Under the pieces are notes generated by a model, which saw only the letters and a list, made by a program, of their open reading frames with translations, was not told the DNA's origin and did no database searches. From contig CAVPOX010000004.1 of assembly GCA_963707075.1 (NCBI GenBank), positions 186,001-250,000 on the forward strand: a DNA stretch of 64,000 nt, written 5' to 3'. The stretch is from CAXMQZ01 sp963707075 (GTDB taxonomy: Bacteria; Acidobacteriota; Thermoanaerobaculia; Multivoradales; JAHEKO01). Position numbers and translations under genes: made by a program. This document shows positions 17,610 to 27,816 of this stretch, one piece after another; the first letter of the stretch is position 1, and every line of letters starts with the position of its first letter.

Positions 17610-20600
17610 ATGAAATCGATCCGCTCAATTTGGGTGGCCGGACTGCTGGCCGCGATGGCAGTACCGACGCAGGCCGAACCGCCGAGCCCACCGCCGTACT
17701 ACGCCATCACCAATGTCAACGTGGTCACCGGAACCGGAAAGGTGCTCGAGGGTGCCACAGTCCTGATCGCCGATGGCTTGATCGAGGCCGTGGGAACCGG
17801 TGTCACGGTTCCTGGAGATGCCTGGGCCATCGATGGCGAGGGCATGAATCTCTACCCGGGCATGATCGATGCCATGACCACCGTTGGTCAGAAGGGTGAG
17901 GATTCGGCCCCTGGTGGCATGGGAGGCCCACCCGGTCGCGGAGATCAGCCCGAGATCCGTGGCCCGGAGGATCGCCCCAACACGACGACCTGGCTCAGCG
18001 CCGCAGAGCGCCTCGGTGACGACAACCGCGTCGAGAAGTGGCGCGAGGCCGGATTCACCGCCGCGGTGACCGTGCCGGACCAGGGGATCTTCGCGGGCCA
18101 GGCGACCCTGATCAATCTGGGTGAGGGTCGAGATCCGCGAGAACAGATCGTGGCCACTCCGGTGGCGCAGCGCGTCAGCTTCAGCTCTCCCGGCGGCTTT
18201 CGCAGCTTTCCCGGATCGCTCATGGGAACGCTGGCCTACATCCAGCAGGTCTTCGAAGACGCCAAGTACTACTCCAGTGCGGGCGCAGCTTACGTGAGCA
18301 ACCCCAATGGCCGGGAGCGGGTCACCCACGATCGGTCCCTCGAACCCCTGGTCAGCGCGATTCAGAGCGGCACGCCCTTTCTGCTCCCGGCGCAGCTTCC
18401 CAGGGAGTTCGATCGCGCCCTGGCCATCAGCGACACCTACGGTCTGAAGACGATTCTCTACGGCGGCCACGGAGCCTACGATCGCCTCGATCGCCTGGAG
18501 AAATCCGGGACTCCTGTGCTGATTAGTCTCAACTGGCCCGAGGTGGAGAAGGACCGTGACCCGGATGCCGACACGCCCCTGCGCACCTACTACCACCGTC
18601 GAATGGCGGTGGCCACACCGGCGAAGCTGGCGGCGTCTGGCATTCCGTTCGCCTTCTACTCGGCTGATCTCGCCAGCACTGCGGAAATCTTCGAAGGGGT
18701 ACGTAAGGCTGTCGATGCAGGACTCAGCAACGATGCGGCGCTGCGAGCTCTGACGCACGATGCCGCGGCTATATACGGGGTGTCGAACCGTCTAGGCTCG
18801 ATCGAGCAAGGCAAGATCGCCAATCTGGTCCTGGCCTCGGACTGGCCCTGGACCGAAGATGCCGAGATCGTTGCGGTCTTTGTCGATGGCCGCCGCTTCG
18901 ACATGCAGGAGGACGAGGGCCCGACCACACCGCCGGCGCAGGATGTCTCCGGCACCTGGGACATCGTCATGCAGTCGCCTCGCGGGGCACGGGACCTGAC
19001 CGCCGAGCTCGAGATGAGCGCCGACGGCAAGGTCACAGGAGAGATTACCGGTGAGCAGGGCTCGACCGTGATGGACGATGCACGAATGTCGGGCGATCTG
19101 CTGCGTTTCGAAACCACCCGTTCGATGGGTGGCCAGAGCATGACCGCTTCGTGGTCGCTGACGGTGGAGGGTGAGCGGCTCTCGGGGACGATGAGCGCCG
19201 GGCCGATGTCGATGGATATTTCTGGTGAGCGAACGGCCATGAAGTCGGCCGAGGATGACACGGATGCCGATGACGCAGAACCAGCGGTCAGTACCGAGGA
19301 ACTGGCGGCGGCGGTGGCGGTTTTCCGTGGGCCAGCCCGTGAGATGGACACCTTTGCCATTACCAACGCCGACGTCTGGACGGTCTCAGGCGAGACGATC
19401 GAGAAGGGTACCGTGGTGGTCAGCGACGGCAAGATTCAGGCCGTGGGTCGGGATGTCTCCATACCCGGCGACGCCGAGGTGATCGACGCCCAGGGAGGGG
19501 CGCTCATTCCGGGCATCATCGATGCCCATTCCCACATCGCCATCGAGGGTGGCGTCAACGAGGGCACACTGGCAGTGACTTCGATGGTGAAGATCAAGGA
19601 CGTCCTCAACCCCGACGACGTCAACATCTACCAGGCCCTGGCTGGTGGTGTGACCGCTGCCAACCTGCTGCACGGCAGCGCCAATCCTATTGGCGGTCAG
19701 AACGCGGTGATCAAGCTGCGTTGGGGGAGCGATGCCGAGGGACTGATCTTCGAAGGGGCGCCAGAGGGCATCAAATTCGCCCTGGGCGAGAACCCCAAGC
19801 GGTCGAACATGGGCGGCTTCGGCATCCCACAGCGCTATCCCCAGACCCGCATGGGGGTGATGGATGTGATTCGCCAGGCCTTCACCGAGGCCCAGGAGTA
19901 CCAGAAGGAGTGGGCGCGCTATGCCGACTCTGGAGGCGCTTATCCTCCGCGACGGGACCTGCGACTCGAAGCGTTGGTGGAGATCATGGAGGGTGAGCGA
20001 CTCGTCCACTCCCACAGCTACCGGGCCGACGAGATCCTGCAGCTCATGCGCGTGGCCGAGGAGTTCGGCTGGCAGGTCGCGACCCTGCAGCACGTGTTGG
20101 AGGGCTACAAGATCGCCGACGAGATCGCGGCGCACGGCGCCGGAGCCTCGACCTTCTCCGACTGGTGGGGCTACAAGGTCGAAGCCTACGACGCGATTCC
20201 ACACGCTGCCGCACTGATGGCAGAGCGGGGCGTGCTGGTCTCCATCAACTCCGACAGCGGCGAGGAGATGCGGCACCTAAACCAGGAGGCCGCGAAGGCG
20301 GTCAAATGGGGTGGAGCGGATCCGATCGCAGCGTTGGCGATGGTGACGCTCAATCCGGCCAGGCAACTGCGCATCGACGATCGGGTCGGTTCGATCGAAG
20401 TCGGCAAGGACGCCGACCTGGTGCTTTACGACGGTGATCCGCTCTCGATGCTCTCCGTGGTGCAGAAGACCTTCGTGGATGGCGACCTCTACTTCGATCG
20501 GCAGCTCGACCGGAAGCGCCAGGCCACCATCGACGAGATCAAGGAGCGCCTGTCAGGGAAGGGCGATGCGGCGGATACAGCAGAGGAAGCAGGCGGGACA

Positions 20601-20656
20601 CCGCCACCCGAAGTCCGGTGGGCCGATGAGCACACCTACAGTTGCCGGGAGGTGGG

Positions 20657-20660
<4 letters not shown>
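17610..20660 (+). CDS. tandem amidohydrolase-superfamily fusion protein, exported
   Basis: 1016 residues from ATG 17610 (ribosome site TGGAGGAG; signal peptide MKSIRSIWVAGLLAAMAVPT). Two amidohydrolase modules are fused. Module 1 (about 30-430) has the typical beginning YYAITNVNVVTGTGKVLEGA but the metal HxH after GMID reads GMIDAMTTVG, so it lacks the first two zinc ligands. A beta-rich linker domain (about 445-545: SGTWDIVMQSPRGARDLTAE) looks like a small lipocalin-like barrel. Module 2 (about 570-1000) keeps GIIDAHSHIAIEGG, then HSHSYRADEILQL, LQHVLEGYKIADEI and NSDSGEEMRHLNQE, so it is likely the active half, related to imidazolonepropionase-like and proline-peptidase-type members. It overlaps the next gene by ATGA, suggesting a heteromeric complex. 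Substrate unknown. Confidence 0.9.
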
Positions 20661-21988
<1,328 letters not shown>

Positions 21989-22001
21989 GTCGTAGGTTGC
22001 G

Positions 22002-22022
22002 CGGAGGGGCTCGTCCCCTCCG
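22002..22022. terminator. bidirectional terminator hairpin
   Basis: CGGAGGGG, loop CTCGT, CCCCTCCG: a perfect 8-bp GC stem between the convergent amidohydrolase and kinase genes. No long T-run on either side. Confidence 0.6.
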
Positions 22023-22028
22023 GGTCTC

Positions 22029-24734
22029 TCACTTGGGCCCGGTGGCGAAAGTCTCTTCGAGCTCCGGGAACCAGTTGGTGATCATCACGACGTGGTCCGT
22101 CTTGTCCCCCGACGATAACCCCTGGAGCATGACGAAAGTCTCGCCATCGGGAGCGACGTCGTAGTCGAAGCTGGGGAAAAGGTTGACGAAATTCCCTTCG
22201 AATAGCACCTCGGGCCGCTTGGCACGAAACGAGTCCCCGCTGATCTCGACGGAGGCGGAGGCAACGCCGTTGGCGGTTCGGAAGAAGATCTCGTCGCCAC
22301 GTCTCGACCATCTGGGGTAGCCAGATCGACCGTCCGAGATTTGCCATTCGCCTCTGCCTGTCGGAAAGGGCCTTACGTAGACCCGCCAATCGCCCGACTC
22401 GTCCGATCCGTAAGCGAGCCATTTTCCGTCTGGTGAGACGACGCCGCCGTACTCGGTAAAGGGTGTGCTCAGGAAAGACTCTGGCTCACCCTCGCCATCG
22501 AGTGGCATGGTCATGATGTCCCACTGGGTGTCTTTCATCTGCTGGGAGTAGACCAGCACAGTGCCATCGGGTGAGATCGACGAAGGGTTCTGGTTCAGAT
22601 CATCCTCGATCAGCTGCACGGGTTGCTCCGAACCGTCTGCCGCGACCCTGAACAGATCGGCAGAGTCTCCACGGGCCGACGAGAAATAGATCCACTCCCC
22701 GTCAGGAGACCAGACGGGTGCACCATCGTTCCCATCAGCAAAGGTCAGACGGGTTCGGATGCTTCTGTCGAGATCTTCGACCCAGATGTCGCCATTGCTT
22801 CCACCGGGGAGAATGGACATCGCCAGGAATCGCCCATCGGGCGAGATCGCGGGCGACCAGTAGATTCCGAGCTCATCGTTCAGGAGCGTGGCATCGCCTG
22901 CGCGATCTACCGAAGCTATGTTGTAACCAGTGGCCACTTCAGAGCCCTGCATGTAGACCAGTTTGCCGGTGTTCGAGACGGAGTAGTGGGCGGTGCCGTA
23001 GGCCGCCTCGTTGGAGGTCAGGTTTTCGATGACGGGCCCTGGCGAGCCCAGGATTTCCATGGTCGCCGGATTCATTGGCACAGCGTACAGCGTCCCTTCG
23101 CGGACATAGAGCAGATGACCCGAGTCAGCCCATCGAGGGTAGGTACCGCCGCGCACCAACTCCTTCCTTTCGCCAGTCTCCAAATCGAGGGCCTCGATGT
23201 TGGCTTCAGAGAACTGGGCATTCTGACTGTGCGACACGAACAGCACGATGTTGCTGTCGGGGATGGCCCAGGGCCAGCGGTGGGTGACCTCGCCCTTATC
23301 CTCGTCCAGCGTTGTCACCTGCTCGGGTTCGCCGCCAGCTGCAGGAATGCGAAACAGCGGGGCTTCTTGTTCCGGGGTGAAGATGATCGTGTCATCCGAG
23401 GCCCAGGTCGCTCCCCGGCAGAAGTTCACCTTGGCGATGGTGAGTGGCGTACCCCCCGAGACGGAGACCTTCTTGAGCTCACCCGGTGTCACAAAGGCAA
23501 TCCACTCGCCGTCGGGAGAGAAGAAGGGTAGATAGGAGAGGTCGCCACCCGTGACCATGTTGCCCTCGAGTTGGCTCAAGTCACGCAAGTGCAGGCTCCG
23601 GGTTGCTGGGTCGCCGGTGACATAGGCCAGGTGCGTGCCGTCGGGTGAAAGCACCACACTGCTGCCGATTTGGGTCAACAGGGTGGTCTCCACTGGCATC
23701 TCCACGTTGAGATGCATGCTGTCGGGCTCAGGGAGTGGCTGCGACCGAGTCCATCCGACAATAGCGGCGAGCGCAGCCAGTCCGGCAGCGGTCCAGGGCA
23801 GGGCACGGCGCCAGAGGGGCAGGGGTGCGTATTCGACGTCTTTACCGTGCGCCCGCGCAGCCTCGGGATCCTCCAAATAACCCGCGATGGCGATCCGCGC
23901 TTCGCCGATGGCCTGGAGGCGGTCACCGATCTCCTTCTGCAGGCAGCGATCAAGAAGATTGCGAAGGACCGGCGCCACATCCTCCGGCAGGGCATCCCAT
24001 TCGGGCTCCCGCGCCAGGATCCCCGCCAGGGTGTCGGAGACGGTCTTGCCTGCGTAGACCGTCTGTCCAGTCAGCATTTCCATGATGACGACGCCGAAGG
24101 CCCAGATATCGGCGCGGCGGTCGGCAGGTTCCCCGCGGGCCTGCTCGGGGCTCATGTAGGCGGCCGTGCCCATCAGGACCCCGGCACCGGTCATCTGAGC
24201 GGTCAGTGTTGGCGACAGGGAAAGGGACGGGTGACTCGGATTCGAGTCCGCGCCTGCCCCGGCTTCGAGCGCTTTGGCCAGGCCGAAGTCGAGGACCTTG
24301 ATCTTGCCGCTGCCAGTGAAGTTGATATTGGCGGGCTTCAGATCACGGTGGACGATGCCGCGGTCGTGCGCGGCCTCCAGCGCTTCGGCGATCTGCAGGG
24401 CAATTGCCATCGCCTCGTCGGTGGGGATGCGCCCACGCTTGATCCTTTCCGCCAGGGTCTCGCCCTCGACCAGCTCCATGACCAGGAAGTGGCGATCGCC
24501 ATCGTGCTCGACCTGGTAGATCGCCGCAATGTTCGGGTGATTGAGCGATGCCAACACCTGCGCCTCACGACTGAAGCGCGCCATGCGCTCCTCGTCTTGC
24601 GCGAAGAGCTCGGGCAGCACCTTGATCGCCACCTCGCGTCCGAGCTTCGTGTCCTGGGCGCGGTACACCTCACCCATGCCGCCCTCACCGAGCTTGTCAG
24701 TGATCTTGAAATGCGCCAGGGTCTCGCCAATCAT
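22029..24734 (-). CDS. Ser/Thr protein kinase with PD40 beta-propeller
   Basis: 901 residues starting MIGETLAHFKITDKLGEGGM, ribosome site GAGGGAG. Kinase 1-275: VAIKVLPELF lysine, HRDLKPANINF, DFGLAKALE, AAYMSPEQARG. One TM helix near 315-333 (LPWTAAGLAALAAIVGW). The C-terminal 560 residues are PD40/TolB repeats (SPDGEWIAFVTPGE, SPDGRFLAMSILPG, SPDGEWIYFSSARG). The beta4-beta5 loop is the short form (YQVEHDGDRHFLVMEL), without the palindromic insert of its two upstream neighbours. Last gene of a row of three kinases on the minus strand, 54 bp after the previous one, so probably cotranscribed. Targets unknown. Confidence 0.93.
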   Translation of the reverse strand: MIGETLAHFKITDKLGEGGMGEVYRAQDTKLGREVAIKVLPELFAQDEERMARFSREAQVLASLNHPNIAAIYQVEHDGDRHFLVMELVEGETLAERIKRGRIPTDEAMAIALQIAEALEAAHDRGIVHRDLKPANINFTGSGKIKVLDFGLAKALEAGAGADSNPSHPSLSLSPTLTAQMTGAGVLMGTAAYMSPEQARGEPADRRADIWAFGVVIMEMLTGQTVYAGKTVSDTLAGILAREPEWDALPEDVAPVLRNLLDRCLQKEIGDRLQAIGEARIAIAGYLEDPEAARAHGKDVEYAPLPLWRRALPWTAAGLAALAAIVGWTRSQPLPEPDSMHLNVEMPVETTLLTQIGSSVVLSPDGTHLAYVTGDPATRSLHLRDLSQLEGNMVTGGDLSYLPFFSPDGEWIAFVTPGELKKVSVSGGTPLTIAKVNFCRGATWASDDTIIFTPEQEAPLFRIPAAGGEPEQVTTLDEDKGEVTHRWPWAIPDSNIVLFVSHSQNAQFSEANIEALDLETGERKELVRGGTYPRWADSGHLLYVREGTLYAVPMNPATMEILGSPGPVIENLTSNEAAYGTAHYSVSNTGKLVYMQGSEVATGYNIASVDRAGDATLLNDELGIYWSPAISPDGRFLAMSILPGGSNGDIWVEDLDRSIRTRLTFADGNDGAPVWSPDGEWIYFSSARGDSADLFRVAADGSEQPVQLIEDDLNQNPSSISPDGTVLVYSQQMKDTQWDIMTMPLDGEGEPESFLSTPFTEYGGVVSPDGKWLAYGSDESGDWRVYVRPFPTGRGEWQISDGRSGYPRWSRRGDEIFFRTANGVASASVEISGDSFRAKRPEVLFEGNFVNLFPSFDYDVAPDGETFVMLQGLSSGDKTDHVVMITNWFPELEETFATGPK

Positions 24735-24758
24735 TCGTTGTCTCCCTCACCCAATGGT

Positions 24759-24782
24759 CGGGCGGGCCGCTGCACCCGCCCG
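24759..24782. other. GC hairpin between two kinase genes
   Basis: CGGGCGGG, 8-base loop, CCCGCCCG: a perfect 8-bp stem in the 54-bp gap between the kinase genes ending at 24789 and starting at 24734. It may attenuate or stabilise the transcript; no T-run follows on the minus strand. Confidence 0.5.
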
Positions 24783-24788
24783 TTGCTT

Positions 24789-27662
24789 CTAATGGCTTCC
24801 ATCAGTTAGCTGGTCTTCCCAACCGAGAATAACGTGGACGCGCCACTGCGACTCGTCGTCGACGTGAGAACGGAGCGCCAGCAGTCTCTCTCCGTTCGGC
24901 TGGAATGAATACGTCATGTTGAACGGGCCGCCAATGTTGTCCGGTTCGATCAGTACTGGTCGACCGGCACGCAGGCCCTGTGTCGTGTCGATGTCGACGT
25001 ACTTGGGTCCTTCAACCGAGCGGTAGAACAGCCGCTTGCCATCCGGCGTCCAGCGTGGCTCGCGTGCAAAGACTGTCGAGATCTGCCACTTGCCATCGGC
25101 TGCAGGGAAGGGGCGCACGTAGACATGGTCGGTGCCGCTCTCGGACGAGACATAGGCCAGCCAGCGGTCATCTGGAGAGAATGACGGGTAGCGATTGCGA
25201 TTCCTGTCCTGGATGAAAGGAACCGGTTCGCGTTCGCCCGTCAAGTCGACAATCCAGATCTCTGTGGACTGCTCCCGATTGTCCTGTGACTGGCTGAGCT
25301 CTACAGCCAGCCACCGACCATCGCTCGATAGGGATGAGGCGAGGGCCTCGTCGGGTGCGTCCCACAGCAGCTGGGGTTCGCCAATGCCGTTGGCCGACTT
25401 CAGATAGGGCTTGGGGTGGGTGCCGTCGCGATTCGAGGAGAAGACGAGACCTTTACCGTCCGGTGTCCAGATCGGGTTCATGTTGCTCGCTTCAAAGGTG
25501 AAGCGGCTCAAGGTCCCGCGCTCCATATCGAGGATCCAGACGTCCTGGGAGTCCCGCATCGAGCTGACGAGGGCCGCGCGGTCACCCTGCGGGGAAAGCG
25601 CCACCTGGAAGTAGACGCCCTGCTCTGAAGAGGCGAGTTCGGACTCTCCCTCGGGTGTCAGCCAGACGAGATCGAAGATCTCGGAGGTCTTCTCGCCGGG
25701 TACATAGGCGAGGGTGCCGGTATCGGAGATCGCGAATTGAACCGCGCCGGAGACCACGACGGTCAGCACGCCCTGCACGACCAGCCGCGGATCGCCTGAG
25801 ACTTCGAGCGTATCGAGATTGAGTGGGATGGAGAACAGCGACCCATCGCGAGCGAAGATCAGATGGCCGCTGGCAACCGCCACGGCGCGGCTCGAGCCCT
25901 CGAGGACGACCTTTTGCTCGCCGGTTGCCAGGTTGACTGCCTCGATGCGAGCGTCGTCGTAGTACTCGGTGCTGTCGTGCGTGTCCGAGGTGTAAAGGAT
26001 GGCCTTGCCACCAGGCACCAGGGAAGGCCAGCGGTGGGTCCGTTCGCGCCGCTCGGTGTCGAGCTGCGTGATTTGCGCCACGTCACCACCGCTCTCTGCA
26101 ACCCTGGACAGGGGCGCGGCACTATGGCCGACAAAGTAGATCGATCCATCGGGATGCCAGACACCGCCACGCCGATCCCGCGTCGGGGCCAGGGAGATCG
26201 GGCTACCGCCCAGCAGCGATACCTTGCGCAGGTCGTTTTCGGAGAAGAAGGCGATCCATTGGCCATCGGGCGAGAAGAAGGGCGAGCGGGCACCCTCTGT
26301 CTCGGGAAGGGCACGAGGCTCCGCATCGACGTTCGTCTTGAGATAGAGCCGGGTGTTGGAACCACCGGCAGTGGTGCCGACATAGACGATCTTGGTACCG
26401 TCGCGGGAGATGTCGAGCCCATTGGTGTCTTCGGAGCCGGCGACTGTGCCCTCGACCGGATCGATCGCATAGCGCAACGCCGCGGCAGGCGTATCCGGAA
26501 CGGATCGGCGAGCCAGCCAGAAAGCGGCGAGCCCGCCGACCAGCAGTCCCAGCGCCAGCCACAGCGGTGCGCGCCGGAGCACCGACGACCCAGCTGCCGC
26601 GCTCGGCGATTCTGCGGCGACCGCCGGCTCTGCTGCATTGGGATCGGCGATGTAGCTCTCCAGGGCGATTCTCGCTTCGCCGATGGCCTGCAGTCGACTT
26701 CTGGTCTCGCGCTCGAGGCAGCGTCGCAGGAGGTGGGTGATTCTGGGTGGCAGCCGTCGATCGAGTGCGTCCCAGTCGGGCTCCTGCATCAGCACACGGG
26801 CCAGGGTGTCGGAGACGGTGTCCGCCTGGAATGCGCGTTGACCCGTCAGCATTTCTTGCAGGACCACTCCGAAAGACCAGATGTCGGAACGCGGGTCGGC
26901 CTCCTGGCCGCGTGCCTGCTCCGGGCTCATGTAGGCGGCGGTTCCCAGGATGATGCCGGCGCCGGTCATCTGGGCGGTGAGCGTCGGCGACATCGATACG
27001 CTGGCGTCGGCGCCTGTGCCGCCATGTGACTCCATCGCCTTGGCGAGACCGAAGTCGAGAATCTTTACCTGGCCGTCCTTGCCGACCTTGATGTTGGCCG
27101 GTTTCAGATCGCGATGCACGATACCCTGTTCGTGGGCGATCTCCAGTGCCGTGGCAATTTGAAGCGCGATCGCGACCGCCTCCTCGACCGGCACGGGACC
27201 TCGGGCGATGCGTTCGGTCAGGTCTTCGCCTTCGGCCAGCTCCATGACCAGGAAGTGGATGGGTCGAGCGGGCTGCTCTCTCGGTTTCGCTGGTGGATGT
27301 TGACGCTCCACTCCGCGATCGCCCGCCTCGACGTCGGCTTTCGCCGCAGAGCCAACCGGGGGCTCCCGGAGCGTAGCGTCAACCTCGTCTTGCGAAGCGA
27401 AGGGAGCTCCCGGGCGACCCGCTGGCAGGGCCGATTCGATGGAGTAGATCGCCGCGACGTGGGGATGATTGAGCGCGGCCAGTACTTTGGCCTCACGTTC
27501 GAAGCGCGCGAGACGCTCGGGGTCGTTGGCGACCGCGTCCGGCAGCACCTTGATCGCCACCTGGCGCCCGAGCTTGGTGTCCTCTGCCCGGTAGACCTCG
27601 CCCATGCCACCCTCACCGAGCTTGTCGGTGATCTTGAAGTGCGCCAGTGTCGTGCCGATCAT
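24789..27662 (-). CDS. Ser/Thr protein kinase with PD40 beta-propeller, contains palindromic insert
   Basis: 957 residues, ribosome site GAAGGAGAG. Kinase residues 1-340: LGEGGMGEVYRAEDTKLGRQ, VAIKVLP lysine, HRDLKPANIKV, DFGLAKAME, AAYMSPEQARGQ. Between beta4 (AAIYSIES) and beta5 (IHFLVMEL) an insert of about 58 residues (ASQDEVDATLRE, AGDRGVERQHPPA) is encoded largely by a palindromic element. TM helix near 380-400 (LWLALGLLVGGLAAFWLA). The rest is PD40 repeats. The first 142 codons plus 120 bp upstream are identical in sequence to the next kinase gene at 27817-30696, while everything after HFLVMEL diverges, so the two differ in activation loop and sensor. Middle gene of the kinase row. Confidence 0.93.
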   Translation of the reverse strand: MIGTTLAHFKITDKLGEGGMGEVYRAEDTKLGRQVAIKVLPDAVANDPERLARFEREAKVLAALNHPHVAAIYSIESALPAGRPGAPFASQDEVDATLREPPVGSAAKADVEAGDRGVERQHPPAKPREQPARPIHFLVMELAEGEDLTERIARGPVPVEEAVAIALQIATALEIAHEQGIVHRDLKPANIKVGKDGQVKILDFGLAKAMESHGGTGADASVSMSPTLTAQMTGAGIILGTAAYMSPEQARGQEADPRSDIWSFGVVLQEMLTGQRAFQADTVSDTLARVLMQEPDWDALDRRLPPRITHLLRRCLERETRSRLQAIGEARIALESYIADPNAAEPAVAAESPSAAAGSSVLRRAPLWLALGLLVGGLAAFWLARRSVPDTPAAALRYAIDPVEGTVAGSEDTNGLDISRDGTKIVYVGTTAGGSNTRLYLKTNVDAEPRALPETEGARSPFFSPDGQWIAFFSENDLRKVSLLGGSPISLAPTRDRRGGVWHPDGSIYFVGHSAAPLSRVAESGGDVAQITQLDTERRERTHRWPSLVPGGKAILYTSDTHDSTEYYDDARIEAVNLATGEQKVVLEGSSRAVAVASGHLIFARDGSLFSIPLNLDTLEVSGDPRLVVQGVLTVVVSGAVQFAISDTGTLAYVPGEKTSEIFDLVWLTPEGESELASSEQGVYFQVALSPQGDRAALVSSMRDSQDVWILDMERGTLSRFTFEASNMNPIWTPDGKGLVFSSNRDGTHPKPYLKSANGIGEPQLLWDAPDEALASSLSSDGRWLAVELSQSQDNREQSTEIWIVDLTGEREPVPFIQDRNRNRYPSFSPDDRWLAYVSSESGTDHVYVRPFPAADGKWQISTVFAREPRWTPDGKRLFYRSVEGPKYVDIDTTQGLRAGRPVLIEPDNIGGPFNMTYSFQPNGERLLALRSHVDDESQWRVHVILGWEDQLTDGSH

Positions 27663-27782
27663 TCACTCTCTCCTTCACCGATCGTGGGGCGGGCCTCTGC
27701 GCCGACCATCTTGCAGCTTGCAGGCCTGGCAGCGGTTACCCTTGCTGTTCGGTGATTGCCGGGCGCCATTCTATGACGAATC
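27236..27782. repeat. 547-bp direct repeat, copy 1
   Basis: Identical to 30270-30816 (offset 3034 bp). It covers the first 142 codons of a kinase gene and 120 bp upstream, including ribosome site and any promoter. Flanking sequence on both sides differs, so this is a precise recent duplication or gene conversion tract. An assembly artefact is possible but unlikely because the flanks are unique and both genes stay in frame. Confidence 0.92.
27356..27413 (-). repeat. palindromic in-frame element, copy C1
   Basis: In the kinase gene at 24789-27662. Arms CCGGGGGCTCCC (27356-27367) and GGGAGCTCCCGG (27402-27413) are inverted repeats matching at 11 of 12 positions around a 34-base core. The core, read on the coding strand, contains TCGCTTCGCAAGACGAGG and matches cores in the kinase genes at 39230 and 61397. 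It encodes the SQDEVDATLR part of the beta4-beta5 insert. Confidence 0.75.
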
Positions 27783-27816
27783 TGTGGAACAGCTGCCGAC
27801 TAGCCTCCGAGTCGAC

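Noticed and set aside
24759..24782. Hairpin as an intrinsic terminator between kinases
   Set aside because: No T-run on the minus strand, and the gap is short; kept only as a structural feature.
23670..24809. 379-codon open frame antisense to a kinase gene
   Set aside because: Composition is Arg/Asp/Gly/His-rich as expected from the reverse strand of kinase coding sequence; no ribosome site and no domain.
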